A stretch of DNA of 64,000 nt, taken from the NCBI RefSeq assembly GCF_008369935.1, contig NZ_VTUZ01000003.1, positions 62,001-126,000 of the forward strand, read 5' to 3'. Position numbers and translations under genes: made by a program. This DNA comes from Paraburkholderia panacisoli. GTDB taxonomy: Bacteria > Pseudomonadota > Gammaproteobacteria > Burkholderiales > Burkholderiaceae. Under the pieces are notes generated by a model. The model had not been told where the DNA came from and searched no databases. It saw only the letters and a program-made list of their open reading frames with translations. The first letter of the stretch is position 1. Each line of letters starts with the position of its first letter. Positions 8,396 to 18,571 of the stretch are shown one piece after another.

Positions 8396-9709
8396 ATGAC
8401 GGACCTCTTTGCTACCCAACCTCGCGCGCCGCTTGCCGAGCAACTCCGGCCCGAATCGCTCGATGATGTCGTCGGGCAATCTCATCTGCTCGGCCCCGGT
8501 CGTCCCCTGCGCCTCGCGCTCGACGGCAGAAGGTTGCACTCGTTCATTCTGTGGGGGCCGCCGGGTGTGGGCAAGACGACGATTGCAAGGCTTGCCGCGA
8601 AGGCCTTCGACTACGAGTTCATCGCCGAGTCAGCCGTGGCCGCCGGTGTCAAGGAACTGCGGGAGGCCGCTGCGCGCGCCCAGCAGGCGCTCGACCACCA
8701 TGGTCGCTCCACCGTCCTGTTCCTCGACGAAATTCATCGTCTCAACAAGAGCCAGCAGGATGCGCTGCTGCCGCACGTGGAGAACGGTCGGCTGACCCTC
8801 ATCGGCGCCACCACCGAAAATCCGAGTTTCGAGGTCAACAGCGCGTTGCTCTCCCGCGCGCAGGTGTATGTGCTAAAACCGCTATCCGATGCGGAATTGC
8901 GGCAGCTATATGCGCGCGCTCAGCCATCGCTGGAAGGCCCCGCGTTCGAAGAGCCCGCGCTGGAAGCCGTAATCGGATTCGCGGATGGAGACGGCCGCAA
9001 GTTCCTGAACCTCGTCGAGCAACTCGCCAATGCTGCTGTTGCGGCTGGCGTCGAGCGTATCGACGGTGGCTTCGTGAGCAGTGCATCGGCAGCAACCACG
9101 AGGCGTTTCGACAAGGGCGGCGAAGCGTTTTACGACCAGATCTCGGCGCTGATCAAGTCCGCTCGCGGCTCGGACCCGGATGCCGCGCTGTACTGGATGG
9201 CTCGCATGATCGACGGGGGTGTCGACGTCCGTTATCTCGCGCGCCGCATCATCATTCTGGCGAGCGAGGAAGTCGGCAATGCCGATCCGCGAGCGTTGCA
9301 GGTCGCGGTGAACGCATCGGAGGCCTACGAGCGGCTTGGCTCGCCCGAAGGCGAACTGGCACTCGCACAGGCCCTCGTGTATATCGCCGTCGCGCCGAAG
9401 TCGAATGCGGTGAGCGTCGCATGGCATCAGGCGTTGTCGTTCGTGCGCAGCGATCGCACGCGGCCGGTGCCGCTGCATCTGCGCAATGCGCCAACGCAGC
9501 TCATGAAAGATCTCGGCTACAAGAAGGACTACCGTTACGCGCATGATGAACCGGACGCCTATGCGGCGGGCGAACACTACTTCCCGGAAGATGTGCCGGA
9601 GCAGCGCTGGTATCAGCCCGTGCCGCGCGGACTCGAAACGAAGATTGCCGACAAGCTCGACCATCTGCGCAAGCTCGATTTCGAAATGCGCAAGAAGGAG
9701 AAGCGCTAA
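8396..9709 (+). CDS. rarA: Replication-associated recombination protein A (AAA+ ATPase, RarA/MgsA)
   Basis: 437 aa. A clamp-loader-like AAA+ ATPase acting at stalled replication forks, the bacterial relative of WRNIP1/Mgs1. Walker [10 protein letters not shown] is at residues 54-62, Walker B LFLDEIH at about 108-114, and the sensor segment [18 protein letters not shown] follows. The C-terminal half contains the MgsA tetramerisation region ([18 protein letters not shown], [21 protein letters not shown]). The frame is open further upstream, but ATG 8396 gives the conserved MTDLF start. In many beta-proteobacteria the gene neighbours lolA/ftsK or serS; those are not in this window. Confidence 0.95.
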   Translation: MTDLFATQPRAPLAEQLRPESLDDVVGQSHLLGPGRPLRLALDGRRLHSFILWGPPGVGKTTIARLAAKAFDYEFIAESAVAAGVKELREAAARAQQALDHHGRSTVLFLDEIHRLNKSQQDALLPHVENGRLTLIGATTENPSFEVNSALLSRAQVYVLKPLSDAELRQLYARAQPSLEGPAFEEPALEAVIGFADGDGRKFLNLVEQLANAAVAAGVERIDGGFVSSASAATTRRFDKGGEAFYDQISALIKSARGSDPDAALYWMARMIDGGVDVRYLARRIIILASEEVGNADPRALQVAVNASEAYERLGSPEGELALAQALVYIAVAPKSNAVSVAWHQALSFVRSDRTRPVPLHLRNAPTQLMKDLGYKKDYRYAHDEPDAYAAGEHYFPEDVPEQRWYQPVPRGLETKIADKLDHLRKLDFEMRKKEKR

Positions 9710-9809
9710 CGCACGCGCTGCACGGCAGAATGGTTCGTCGAAGCTGACGGATTGAGGCAGCCGAGACGGATCGTCTGTTCCGGCGATCTCGCCGAGCGGC
9801 TCATTCGAT

Positions 9810-11144
9810 TCATTCGATCGCCATTGCTTCGTTGGACATGGCGGCGCCTGAGGGCACGAGAAGCGTGGCGCACAGGAGGCTGCCGATACTCATTAGCGCG
9901 ATGACGGTGCCCATCGGCCGGGGCGTGCCATCGGCGAAGAAGCCGACGAGGGCCGATCCAAGGATTCCGGTCCCGTACTGGCTCGCACCGATGAGCGCCG
10001 ACATGGCGCCCGAGCGCGCGGGGAAAGCGCCGAGCGCGCCAGCAATCGCGTTGGCGACGATAAATCCCGTCGCGGAGACGAACCCGAAGAGCGGTATGAC
10101 GAGGCCCAGCAGGCCGCCCCAATCGGTCCATGCGGCGCTGGCCAGCAACACACTGGCGATCGCCGCGCCGAGTGCGCCGGCACGCATCAGCCGATCGCTG
10201 CCGAAGCGTCGCACCATTCTCGCATTGAGTTGATTCGTGACCATGATGCCGACGATGCCCGCCGCGAACAGCACGCCATAGAACTGCGGCGAGACGTGGT
10301 GATAGGTGATGTACGCGAACGGCGTGCCCGCGATATATGCATACATCGCGCCGTAGAAAAAGCCGCCGACGCCCGCATAGCCAAGCACCCGGCGATGCCG
10401 CAGCAACTCGGCGTAGGTGGCCAGTGCGCGCCCGAGCGGTTCCTGGTTGCGGCGTGCCGCAGGCAGGGTTTCGGGCAACGCGCGCAGCGCGGCCAGCGTC
10501 GCGATGCCGACACCGACGAGTACCCAGAAAATCGCGCGCCACGACGCGACGTGAAGGATCAGCCCGCCGACGCTCGGCCCCAGCAGCGGCGCGATCGCCA
10601 TGACCGTCATCAACATCGACATCATCTGCGCCGCGCGGTGGCCGGTGTAGAGATCGCGCACCATCGCGCTGGCAAGGACCACGCTGGCGCACGCGCCGAC
10701 GGCTTGCACGATGCGCCAGCCGACCAGCATCGGCGCGCTGGTCGACAATGCGCAGCCGGCTGAACCGATCACGAACAGCACCAGCCCGATCGCAATCGGC
10801 AGGCGGCGGCCGTAGCGGTCGCCAACCGGACCCCACAACAGTTGACCGAGGCTGAAGCCGATCAGATAGCCGGAAATCGTCAGCTCGACCGCGCCGGCGT
10901 CGGCATGCAGTGCGAGCGCCATCGCGGGAAGCGCGGGCAGGTACAGGTCCGTCGAAATCGATGCAAAAGCCATCAGCAGGCTCAGGATTGCCAGGATTCG
11001 CAGGCCGTGCTCCTCGGCGGCGTGACGCACGTCGGCACTGGCGCCGGGGTTCGTCGTGTTCCGGGGCACATCGCCGGGATATGTTCCCGCCGGGGTGGAT
11101 GATGAGTCGTTCAACGACATGGTCCGTGGATTCGGTTCGGTCAT
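9810..11144 (-). CDS. Bcr/CflA-type MFS drug-efflux transporter
   Basis: About 444 aa with roughly 12 hydrophobic segments. The conserved first membrane segment (FASISTDLYLPALPAMA) and the loop motif GPVGDRYGRR (motif A) identify the DHA1 Bcr/CflA family, inner-membrane drug:H+ antiporters. Starts at 11144 (MTEPNP) or 11120 (MSLNDS) are both possible, and the frame stays open to 11219. Neither has a strong Shine-Dalgarno. It lies downstream of the aldo/keto reductase on the same strand, separated by a strong hairpin. Confidence 0.88.
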   Translation of the reverse strand: MTEPNPRTMSLNDSSSTPAGTYPGDVPRNTTNPGASADVRHAAEEHGLRILAILSLLMAFASISTDLYLPALPAMALALHADAGAVELTISGYLIGFSLGQLLWGPVGDRYGRRLPIAIGLVLFVIGSAGCALSTSAPMLVGWRIVQAVGACASVVLASAMVRDLYTGHRAAQMMSMLMTVMAIAPLLGPSVGGLILHVASWRAIFWVLVGVGIATLAALRALPETLPAARRNQEPLGRALATYAELLRHRRVLGYAGVGGFFYGAMYAYIAGTPFAYITYHHVSPQFYGVLFAAGIVGIMVTNQLNARMVRRFGSDRLMRAGALGAAIASVLLASAAWTDWGGLLGLVIPLFGFVSATGFIVANAIAGALGAFPARSGAMSALIGASQYGTGILGSALVGFFADGTPRPMGTVIALMSIGSLLCATLLVPSGAAMSNEAMAIE

Positions 11145-11160
11145 TCTTGTCGGGCCAATA

Positions 11161-11203
11161 GCGGTCCGCCGGTGCCGCAGCGTGGCTGCACCGGCGGAAC
11201 CGC
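11161..11203 (-). terminator. Strong GC-rich hairpin between reductase and MFS genes
   Basis: Inverted repeat with a 10-bp perfect core (CCGCCGGTGC / GCACCGGCGG) extended by GCGGT/AACCGC with one bulge, around a 12-nt loop. It lies about 20 bp beyond the stop of the minus-strand aldo/keto reductase. No clear T-run follows on the minus strand, so it may be a Rho-assisted terminator or an attenuator before the MFS gene. Confidence 0.5.
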
Positions 11204-11223
11204 AATGGTCTCCAGTCAATGCG

Positions 11224-12246
<1,023 letters not shown>

Positions 12247-12331
12247 TCATCCGCGGGGCAGACAGCAGTCGCTCGATGTTCATTGAGGTAAGGCTTAGGC
12301 CGTTGTGCGTTGCTCAACGATACGGAAGCCT

Positions 12332-12673
12332 TCAAATGATGCCGCGCACGTAGTCGAGTGCCTCGGTAAGGACGTCGATTTCCACTTGCTTCGCCGTCAG
12401 TTCCCTTTGAAGCTTGGCGATCTGATCGGCCGCGTCCGAAAGGGCCGTCATTTCGTACGGCTGCTTTCCCTGTCTATCGGCGCGGGTGGTGGACGGATCG
12501 CGCTTCGGGTCCCAGCCGTGCAGCGCGTGTTGCCCGCTGCATGCGCAACACGAAGTTTCTTTCTGTCCTTTGTGTCGTACCGCCAAAAACATGAACTGTC
12601 CCGATGAGACTGGATATGCCCGATCACCGCTGGCACGTTCGACATGCCGCCCGCTGATAACCTCCCGGTCCAC
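12332..12673 (-). pseudogene. Doubtful small ORF with IS3-OrfA-like coiled-coil end
   Basis: An open frame of up to 113 codons. Only the C-terminal part looks protein-like: ADQIAKLQRELTAKQVEI followed by a short helical tail. That heptad pattern resembles the leucine-zipper end of IS2/IS3-family OrfA proteins. The N-terminal part is unlike any family recognised. A shorter start at the MTALSD methionine would give about 40 aa. It may be an IS remnant, a small coiled-coil protein, or chance. Confidence 0.25.
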
Positions 12674-12907
12674 AGCCGATGTTCTCGACTGCCAATTTAA
12701 CCGGGATTGGCTTGTTTTTATAGGCGGGTAGGGCGCATGCCCCTATGAGGTGATTTCATGAATGGCGGGTGGCAATCCGCCTGCAGCGATGGCGGAAGTA
12801 ACTGCGCAACTGGACGACTAGCCGCACGACGCCGTGCACATCGTCGCGACCCTCGAAGCACAAGCAGTTTCCGCGCCGCCGCCGCTCGAATCAAAATATG
12901 CAAACGA

Positions 12908-12937
12908 TAAATATTGATTCCATATAAACATATCGAA
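12908..12937 (+). promoter_or_regulatory. AT-rich shared upstream element, copy 1 (organosulfur transporter)
   Basis: A 30-bp AT-rich segment 75 bp upstream of the sulfonate-type transporter operon. It matches, without gaps at 25 of 30 positions, the segment 27651-27680 upstream of the SsuD-like operon. The last 14 bases (ATAAACATATCGAA) are identical. It contrasts sharply with the GC-rich surroundings. It is probably the binding site of a common LysR-type sulfur regulator (CysB/SsuR class) or a shared promoter; the regulator's identity is inferred. The rest of 12208-12907, apart from the weak ORF, shows nothing recognised. Confidence 0.55.
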
Positions 12938-13012
12938 ACAGAATAATTCTCACGGACGTTCTTCGTCGTTACGCTTGCATCCATATCGCAATCGAGGAGC
13001 ACGCGAAGAACT

Positions 13013-14008
13013 ATGGACGCATCCGTTTCAACGTTTTTTCCAACGCGGCGACGAACGCTCGGTCTCGTTGCGGCCGCTCCTGTCATGGCTGCCCTCGGCG
13101 TACTGGGCAGTGGTAACGCGAGGGCAGCCGATCTTGCGTCCACCACCCTCGTGCTCGGCGATCAGGCCGGCGGCACGCGTGCGTTAGCCGAAGCGGCGAA
13201 GGTGCTCGACGGCACGCCGTACGCGTTTCGCTGGGCTAACTTTCAGGGCGCCGCGCCGCTTTTCGAAGCTCAGCGCGCCGGTGCCGTCGATCTCGCGCCT
13301 GCGGGCGATCTGCCGGTGCTCGCGGCGGCGGTCGGCGACCCGGCGCTCAAGATCGTCGCGACGCGCGTCGGGTCGGGCGCGCAACTGGGCATTCTCGTTC
13401 AGCCCGATTCGCCGATTCGCGGCGTCGCCGACCTGAAGGGGCGCACGGTGTTCGTGTCGTCGGCGCGCGGCAGCATTTCCCAATTCCAGCTCTATGGTGC
13501 ACTCGCCGAAGCCGGCTTGAGTAAGGACGACGTGTCGGTCCGCTTCATTCTTCCCGTCGACGCGTTCGCCGCATTTGCGTCGCGGTCGATCGACGTATGG
13601 GCCACGTTCGATCCGTACTACGGCATCGCCGTGCAACGAGGCGCGCGGATTCTGCGCGACGGAACCGGCATCAATAGCGGACTCGGTTTCGTCACGGCGT
13701 CGGGCGCGGCCGTGACGGAACCGCGCAAGCGCGCCGCGATCGCCGACGTCCTGCTGCGATTACAGCGCGCGGGCGACTGGGCGCTGGCGAATCCGGATGC
13801 TTACGCGCGGATCTATGCGTCGCTGACACGTGCGCCTATCGACGCGGCGACGCAGATCACGAAACGCTCGGCGCTCAAGCAACGCTTCGTTGCCAACGCC
13901 GATATCGCCGCGTTGCAGAAGGTCGCCGACAGTGCGTTCCGCGACGCGATCCTGCCGCGCCGTATTGACGTGCGCGCCATCACCGATACCGACATCGCCG
14001 GCGCGTAA
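13013..14008 (+). CDS. Sulfonate/nitrate-type ABC transporter substrate-binding protein (1)
   Basis: 331 aa. Periplasmic binding protein of the SsuA/TauA/NMT1 class. The N-terminus (TRRRTLGLVAAAPVMAALG, cleavage near NARA-AD) is a Tat-like twin-arginine signal. The mature region has the type II periplasmic fold, with segments FQGAAPLFEAQRAGAVDLAPAG and IRGVADLKGRTVFVSS. It is followed 24 bp later by permease and ATPase genes, forming an SsuA-C-B-like operon. The shared element at 12908 lies in its promoter region. Ligand is probably an alkanesulfonate or another organosulfur compound, inferred from family and neighbours. Confidence 0.87.
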   Translation: MDASVSTFFPTRRRTLGLVAAAPVMAALGVLGSGNARAADLASTTLVLGDQAGGTRALAEAAKVLDGTPYAFRWANFQGAAPLFEAQRAGAVDLAPAGDLPVLAAAVGDPALKIVATRVGSGAQLGILVQPDSPIRGVADLKGRTVFVSSARGSISQFQLYGALAEAGLSKDDVSVRFILPVDAFAAFASRSIDVWATFDPYYGIAVQRGARILRDGTGINSGLGFVTASGAAVTEPRKRAAIADVLLRLQRAGDWALANPDAYARIYASLTRAPIDAATQITKRSALKQRFVANADIAALQKVADSAFRDAILPRRIDVRAITDTDIAGA

Positions 14009-14032
14009 GCCGCACATAGGGATGCATTCGAC

Positions 14033-15067
14033 ATGTCCACCCAACCGCAAACACTTGAACTGACCGGTCTGCACGAAAGCGGCGAACCCGCCCGGCGCGA
14101 CACGGGCAAGCTCGCCGTCGCAGCGCTTGCCGCAGCTGCATGGCTCGGCGGCGCGGCCATCACGCAGTGGTGGCCGGACCTCGACGACTGGCCCTACACG
14201 AGTGAACTGCTCATTCTGAAGCTGATACTCGCGGCGCTTTCTGTATTCATCGCAGTGAGTAGCTGGCGTGTACCGGCATCGGCGCAACACCGCGACGCGC
14301 GCGCACACAGATGGCTCGCGTCCGCACCGTGGCTTCTGGCGCTCGCACTGGGCGTCAGCGGCTGGGAAATCGTGACCGCCAAGCTCGAATGGTTGCCGCG
14401 GCCGTTCTTCGCGCCGCCACAAGCACTGATCGCCGTGTACTTCGACGATTTTCCGCGACTGTCGTCGAGCGTCTTCCATTCGCTCGGGCTGCTCGTCTAC
14501 GGCTACGCGCTGGGCGCGCTGACCGGCTTCGTGGCCGGCGTGAGCATCGGCTGGTCGCGCGCAGTCGGCTACTGGCTGCATCCGGTTTTGCGGCTGATCG
14601 GTCCACTCCCGGCGACCGCATGGCTGCCGCTCGCATTCTTCTTCTTTCCGTCGAGCTTCAGCGCGAGCGTGTTCCTGATTGCGCTGGCGACGGCGTTTCC
14701 AGTTGCGGTGCTGACGTGGTCCGGCGTCGGCAGCGTCAACTCCGCGTACTACGACGTGGCCCGCACGCTTGGCGCGCGGCCGTCGTTCCTGATTCTGAAG
14801 GTGGCGATTCCGGCCGCGTTGCCGTCCGTTTTCGTCGGCCTGTTCATGGGACTCGGGGCGTCGTTTTCGGTGCTGATCGTCGCGGAGATGATGGGCGTCA
14901 AGGCCGGCCTCGGCTGGTATCTGCAATGGGCGCAAGGCTGGGCCGCCTACTCGAATATGTATGCCGCGCTGCTCGTGATGGCGTTGATGTGCTCGGGCCT
15001 CATTTCGTTACTGTTCCTGCTGCGCGACCGGCTGCTCGCCTGGCAAAAAGGATTGCTCAAATGGTAA
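14033..15067 (+). CDS. ABC transporter permease (SsuC/TauC-like)
   Basis: 344 aa. Inner-membrane permease with an N-terminal extension holding extra membrane segments (about residues 29-110), then the BPD_transp_1 domain. The EAA-like loop is seen as YDVARTLGARPSFLILKVAIPAALPSVFVG. The stop overlaps the ATPase start by 7 bp. It pairs with the ATPase at 15061 and with one or both binding proteins at 13013 and 16071. Substrate probably an organosulfur compound. Confidence 0.88.
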   Translation: MSTQPQTLELTGLHESGEPARRDTGKLAVAALAAAAWLGGAAITQWWPDLDDWPYTSELLILKLILAALSVFIAVSSWRVPASAQHRDARAHRWLASAPWLLALALGVSGWEIVTAKLEWLPRPFFAPPQALIAVYFDDFPRLSSSVFHSLGLLVYGYALGALTGFVAGVSIGWSRAVGYWLHPVLRLIGPLPATAWLPLAFFFFPSSFSASVFLIALATAFPVAVLTWSGVGSVNSAYYDVARTLGARPSFLILKVAIPAALPSVFVGLFMGLGASFSVLIVAEMMGVKAGLGWYLQWAQGWAAYSNMYAALLVMALMCSGLISLLFLLRDRLLAWQKGLLKW

Positions 15068-15885
15068 CCACCTCTTCACTCGCGACGTCCGCGCACGTTG
15101 CTGCGAACCCGAGCGAGGCGCGCGACGGCGCGCGCATCGATGTGCGGCGCGTCAGCCATCGTTTCGCGATGCGCGGCGAGACGCTTCCCGTGCTCGACGA
15201 CATCAGCCTGTCGGTCGAACCCGGCGAATTCGTCGCGCTGCTCGGCCCGAGCGGATGCGGCAAGTCGACCTTGCTGCGGCTCGTCGCCGGCCTCGACAAG
15301 CCTGCGGCTGGCGTCTTGCAGGCGAATGGCGAGCCGATTACCGGTCCCGATCCGTCGCGTGTCGTGGTGTTTCAGGACCCGACGCTGTTTCCGTGGCGAA
15401 CCGTGCGCGACAACGTCGGCCTCGGCCCCGAGGCGCAGCGCGCGGGCCGCAAGGGTCGAGGGAACGCCGCCGAACGTATCGACGCGGCACTCGAACTCGT
15501 CGGACTGTCGAAGTTCGCCGATGCGTTTCCGCATCAGCTGTCGGGCGGCATGGCGCAGCGCGCGGCCTTGGCGCGGGCGCTCGTCAACGATCCGCAACTG
15601 CTGGTGCTCGACGAGCCGTTCGGCAAGCTCGACTCGCTCACGCGCATCAGGATGCAGGGCGAACTCGTGCGGCTCTGGCAGCACGCGCGTTTCTCGGTGC
15701 TGCTCGTCACGCACGACGTCGAAGAGGCGTTGTATCTCGCGAACCGCGTGATCGTGCTGAGCGAGCGGCCGGCGCGCATCGTCGCGCAAGTGCGCAACGA
15801 CGCGCCGTACCCGCGTCACCGCGACGATCCGAAGCTGGTCGCGCTGCGCCGGGAAGTGCTGGCGCAGCTGGGACTCGACGTTTGA
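15061..15885 (+). CDS. ABC transporter ATP-binding protein (SsuB/TauB-like)
   Basis: 274 aa starting at ATG 15061; the frame is open upstream, but that part is a shadow of the permease gene. Walker A GPSGCGKST is at residues 62-70, followed by the Q-loop VVVFQDPTLFPWRTV, signature LSGGMAQR, Walker B LLVLDEPFGKLD and H-loop LLVTHDVEEAL. This is the energising subunit of the sulfonate-type importer. The stop is 16 bp before a 9-bp tandem-repeat array that separates it from a second binding-protein gene. Confidence 0.92.
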   Translation: MVTTSSLATSAHVAANPSEARDGARIDVRRVSHRFAMRGETLPVLDDISLSVEPGEFVALLGPSGCGKSTLLRLVAGLDKPAAGVLQANGEPITGPDPSRVVVFQDPTLFPWRTVRDNVGLGPEAQRAGRKGRGNAAERIDAALELVGLSKFADAFPHQLSGGMAQRAALARALVNDPQLLVLDEPFGKLDSLTRIRMQGELVRLWQHARFSVLLVTHDVEEALYLANRVIVLSERPARIVAQVRNDAPYPRHRDDPKLVALRREVLAQLGLDV

Positions 15886-15901
15886 GGCGTGCGGGCGCAC
15901 G

Positions 15902-16027
15902 CACAGAACACACAGAACACACAGAACACACAGAACACACAGAACACACAGAACACACAGAACACACAGAACACACAGAACACACAGAACACACAGAACA
16001 CACAGAACACACAGAACACACAGAACA
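15902..16027 (+). repeat. Perfect 14 x 9-bp tandem repeat (CACAGAACA)n
   Basis: Fourteen uninterrupted identical copies of CACAGAACA (126 bp) between the transporter ATPase stop and the ATG at 16071. The unit is a multiple of three and has no stop codon in any of the six frames, so every frame reads through it as low-complexity peptide. It is C/A-only apart from one G, unlike the surrounding DNA. It leaves only 43 bp before the downstream start codon. Perfect repeats of this length are prone to slippage, so copy number may vary between strains. Confidence 0.95.
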
Positions 16028-16070
16028 ACCGCATCACACGCACTCACATTACGAACCGGGAAGCAAGGAC

Positions 16071-17114
16071 ATGGACTTCACTGACAACGCGGCACCGCGC
16101 AACCTCTCGCGCCGTGCCTGGCTGCGCAACGCAGCATGGACCGCGGGCGCGGCGACGCTCGGCGGTGCATCATTCGGCTTGCCCGGTCTGCAAGCCGTCG
16201 CGCAGAGCACCCGGAGCAATCTGCAGCCGCTCAAGCTCTCCTGGAACGCCGGCGCGATCTGCACCGCGCCGGTTCCGGTCGCGCTCAAGCAGGGCCTCTT
16301 CGAAAAGCACGGGCTGCAGGTCGAATTGATCAACTTCGCCGGCTCGACCGATCAACTGCTCGAAGCGATTGCGACTGGCAAATCGGATGCGGGTGTCGGC
16401 ATGGCGCTGCGCTGGATCAAGCCGCTGGAGCAGGGCTTCGACGTCAAGCTGACGGCTGGCATCCACGGCGGCTGCATGCGTCTGCTCGCGACCAGGGCCT
16501 CGGGCATCGTCGATCTGCAAGGCCTGAAGGGCCGCACGGTCGGCGTCAGCGACATGGCGAGTCCGGCGAAGAATTTCTTTGCGATCACGCTGAAGAAGCT
16601 CGGCGTCGATCCGGACAACGACGTGCACTGGCGTCAGTACCCGGCGACGCTGCTGGGCGAAGCGTTGAAGAAGGGCGAAGTGCAGGCGATCGCAGACGGC
16701 GACCCGACGATCTGGACGCTGCGCGAATCGGACCATCTCCAGGAGGTGTCGAACAACCTGTGCGGCGAATATCAGAACCGCGTGTGCTGCGTGCTGGGCG
16801 TACGCGGCTCGCTGATCCGCAAGGACCGCGCGACCGCGCAGGCGTTGACGAAAGCGTTGCTGGAATCGACCGAGTGGAGCACCAATCATCCCGCCGAGGC
16901 CGCCACGATTTTCTCGGCGTACGCGCCGGGCGCGGATGTCGGTCAGTTGACCGCGATGCTCAAGAGTCACACCGACCACCATCATCCCGTCGGCGATGCA
17001 TTCAGGAAGGAGATCGCGCTATATGCCGACGATCTGAAATCGGTCGGCGTGATCAATGCGGGCACGAACTCCGACCGTTTCGCGAGCCGAGTGTTCTCCG
17101 ACGTGCTGGCATAA
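16071..17114 (+). CDS. Sulfonate/taurine-type ABC transporter substrate-binding protein (2)
   Basis: 347 aa from ATG 16071, preceded by AAGGA. The N-terminus (LSRRAWLRNAAWTAGAATLG) is a twin-arginine signal, with mature protein beginning around AVAQST. The body is an NMT1/SsuA-like periplasmic binding protein (LKQGLFEKHGLQVELINFAG, LEAIATGKSDAGVGMALRW). It is clearly different from the binding protein at 13013. Both could serve the same permease, giving the importer two specificities. It is separated from the ATPase by the 9-bp repeat. Ligand unknown, probably organosulfur. Confidence 0.87.
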   Translation: MDFTDNAAPRNLSRRAWLRNAAWTAGAATLGGASFGLPGLQAVAQSTRSNLQPLKLSWNAGAICTAPVPVALKQGLFEKHGLQVELINFAGSTDQLLEAIATGKSDAGVGMALRWIKPLEQGFDVKLTAGIHGGCMRLLATRASGIVDLQGLKGRTVGVSDMASPAKNFFAITLKKLGVDPDNDVHWRQYPATLLGEALKKGEVQAIADGDPTIWTLRESDHLQEVSNNLCGEYQNRVCCVLGVRGSLIRKDRATAQALTKALLESTEWSTNHPAEAATIFSAYAPGADVGQLTAMLKSHTDHHHPVGDAFRKEIALYADDLKSVGVINAGTNSDRFASRVFSDVLA

Positions 17115-17439
17115 GCCCCCGCCCGCAAGCCCACGCCAACCGACCATCGTACTCAGCCACGGCGGAAAGGCAAGTTCGGAAGGCTCTTGCTTCCAGCGTC
17201 AAACTGCGTCGAAGACCCGGGACGCATTTGTAACGTGCGACCCGTGAGTCCCCAAAACCGCGAGCGTTATCGGGCCATCGGGCGCGAGCAGTGGAGGGCG
17301 TTTTCTTCTCGGATTTGCGTCTGACGGTTCCGGGCCCTTGAGCGTCCACATGTTTACCCGGATACGCTTGGAGTAATGACGACGCTTCATATAATGCAGA
17401 TGCCTTGCCACGAATAACAGTAAGCGGATGGAGGTAGTC
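17115..17439. other. Intergenic region, no gene seen
   Basis: About 325 bp between the second binding-protein gene and a membrane-protein gene. No convincing frame, terminator with T-run or repeat was found. GC content starts to fall here relative to the transporter operon. Confidence 0.5.
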
Positions 17440-18426
17440 ATGGTCTCACGACTAAGCACTTCCCTTGCCTTTTTGCGTGTTGCGCTGACGAGTCTGTTTC
17501 TTGTCACGATGGCGCAGAGCGTCCAAGCGCAAACCTCGGAATCTGTATCGAACACCCCCCCGTCAAACACAACAACCGCACTGCCGCCGGCGTCAGACGC
17601 AGCAGCAAGCACACCGCAGACTGCACTGACGCCGGCATCGGAGGCGTCGGCGGCCGTCCCAGCCAGTTCCCCCAGTCCTGCAAGCGGTATTGCGACGTCG
17701 CCCTACGCGCTGTCGGTCGCCTTACAACCCGGTGGCCGCGTCGCCATCGAGCAACCCCTTCAGGTTCAAGTTTTGTCTGTCCCGGCAAATGACAACGAGC
17801 CGACTCGCACGGAAAAACTAATCGCTTTGTACATTGCACCTGCCGTGGCGCTAATTGTAGGCGGTATTGCTGCAGTTCTCTCATGGCGAAACTGGAAAAC
17901 TGCAAGAGTCAACGTGCTTATCAAGTGCCACGAGACTTATGGGGACATTTACCTTGACTTGTTTCGCTTGGCCGAGGGCGAACGTCCGCCCGCAATAATC
18001 CAATGGACCCCTCAAAAGAGAATCGAGGCGAAAGTCAGTTTCATCCGGCTATGGAATCTTCAGTACGAAGAATTCGTGTACTTCAAGCAAGGCACGATAC
18101 CGGAGGAAGTCTTTGAGAACTGGATGATGTATCGATACAAGGACTATCGACATCCCGACTTCGACCGACTTCCCGTGAATTACGCGAAAACGTGGGATGA
18201 GCGGAAAAGAGAATTTGGCCCCACCAGTGAATTCGTCGAGTTCATGCGCAGAGCAATGGAACAGACTCCCGCGACACTACCGGCAACCGCCACACCGGAA
18301 GAGCAGGCGAAAGCAGCCGTCGCCGACGCAATGGCCTGGTATCTGGCACGACAGAATTGGTGTGTTCGATTCCGGCGTTGGTGCGCACGATGCCTGAAGC
18401 CAGTATGCGGAGGCCGTGTCCGCTGA
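17440..18426 (+). CDS. Hypothetical membrane-anchored protein with Pro/Ser/Ala/Thr-rich linker
   Basis: 328 aa from ATG 17440, chosen because GGAGGT lies just upstream; an ATG four codons earlier precedes this Shine-Dalgarno. A signal-like N-terminus (ALTSLFLVTMAQSVQAQ) is followed by a low-complexity Pro/Ser/Thr/Ala stretch (about residues 33-85) and a membrane segment (ALYIAPAVALIVGGIAAVLSW, split here across about 130-150). A charged C-terminal domain of about 150 residues is rich in Trp and Tyr. No catalytic motif or family was recognised. Lower GC and codon use than the flanking operons suggest acquisition by transfer. Confidence 0.7.
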   Translation: MVSRLSTSLAFLRVALTSLFLVTMAQSVQAQTSESVSNTPPSNTTTALPPASDAAASTPQTALTPASEASAAVPASSPSPASGIATSPYALSVALQPGGRVAIEQPLQVQVLSVPANDNEPTRTEKLIALYIAPAVALIVGGIAAVLSWRNWKTARVNVLIKCHETYGDIYLDLFRLAEGERPPAIIQWTPQKRIEAKVSFIRLWNLQYEEFVYFKQGTIPEEVFENWMMYRYKDYRHPDFDRLPVNYAKTWDERKREFGPTSEFVEFMRRAMEQTPATLPATATPEEQAKAAVADAMAWYLARQNWCVRFRRWCARCLKPVCGGRVR

Positions 18427-18571
18427 TATTGAATAGCCCCTTGTCTCGCGTATTGGGAGGAAGGGCGTCAACCCTTGCACCGTGTATCCGCACATGACGT
18501 AGCGAGTACCTGCGAATATGTTGCCGGGCGCGCAGAGCAGCGCCGTCTGGCGCCGGCGAACTTTCGAGCCT

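Noticed and set aside
14311..15060. N-terminal extension of the sulfonate-type ATPase
   Set aside because: The extension is a shadow of the permease gene. ATG 15061 gives the normal ATPase length.
15902..16027. CRISPR array
   Set aside because: Units are 9 bp and contiguous without spacers.
15876..16047. Long open frames on both strands through the 9-bp repeat (repeating Thr-Glu-His, Gln-Asn-Thr, Cys-Val-Leu peptides)
   Set aside because: They arise because the repeat unit has no stop codon in any frame. There is no start context or homology, and they overlap real genes.
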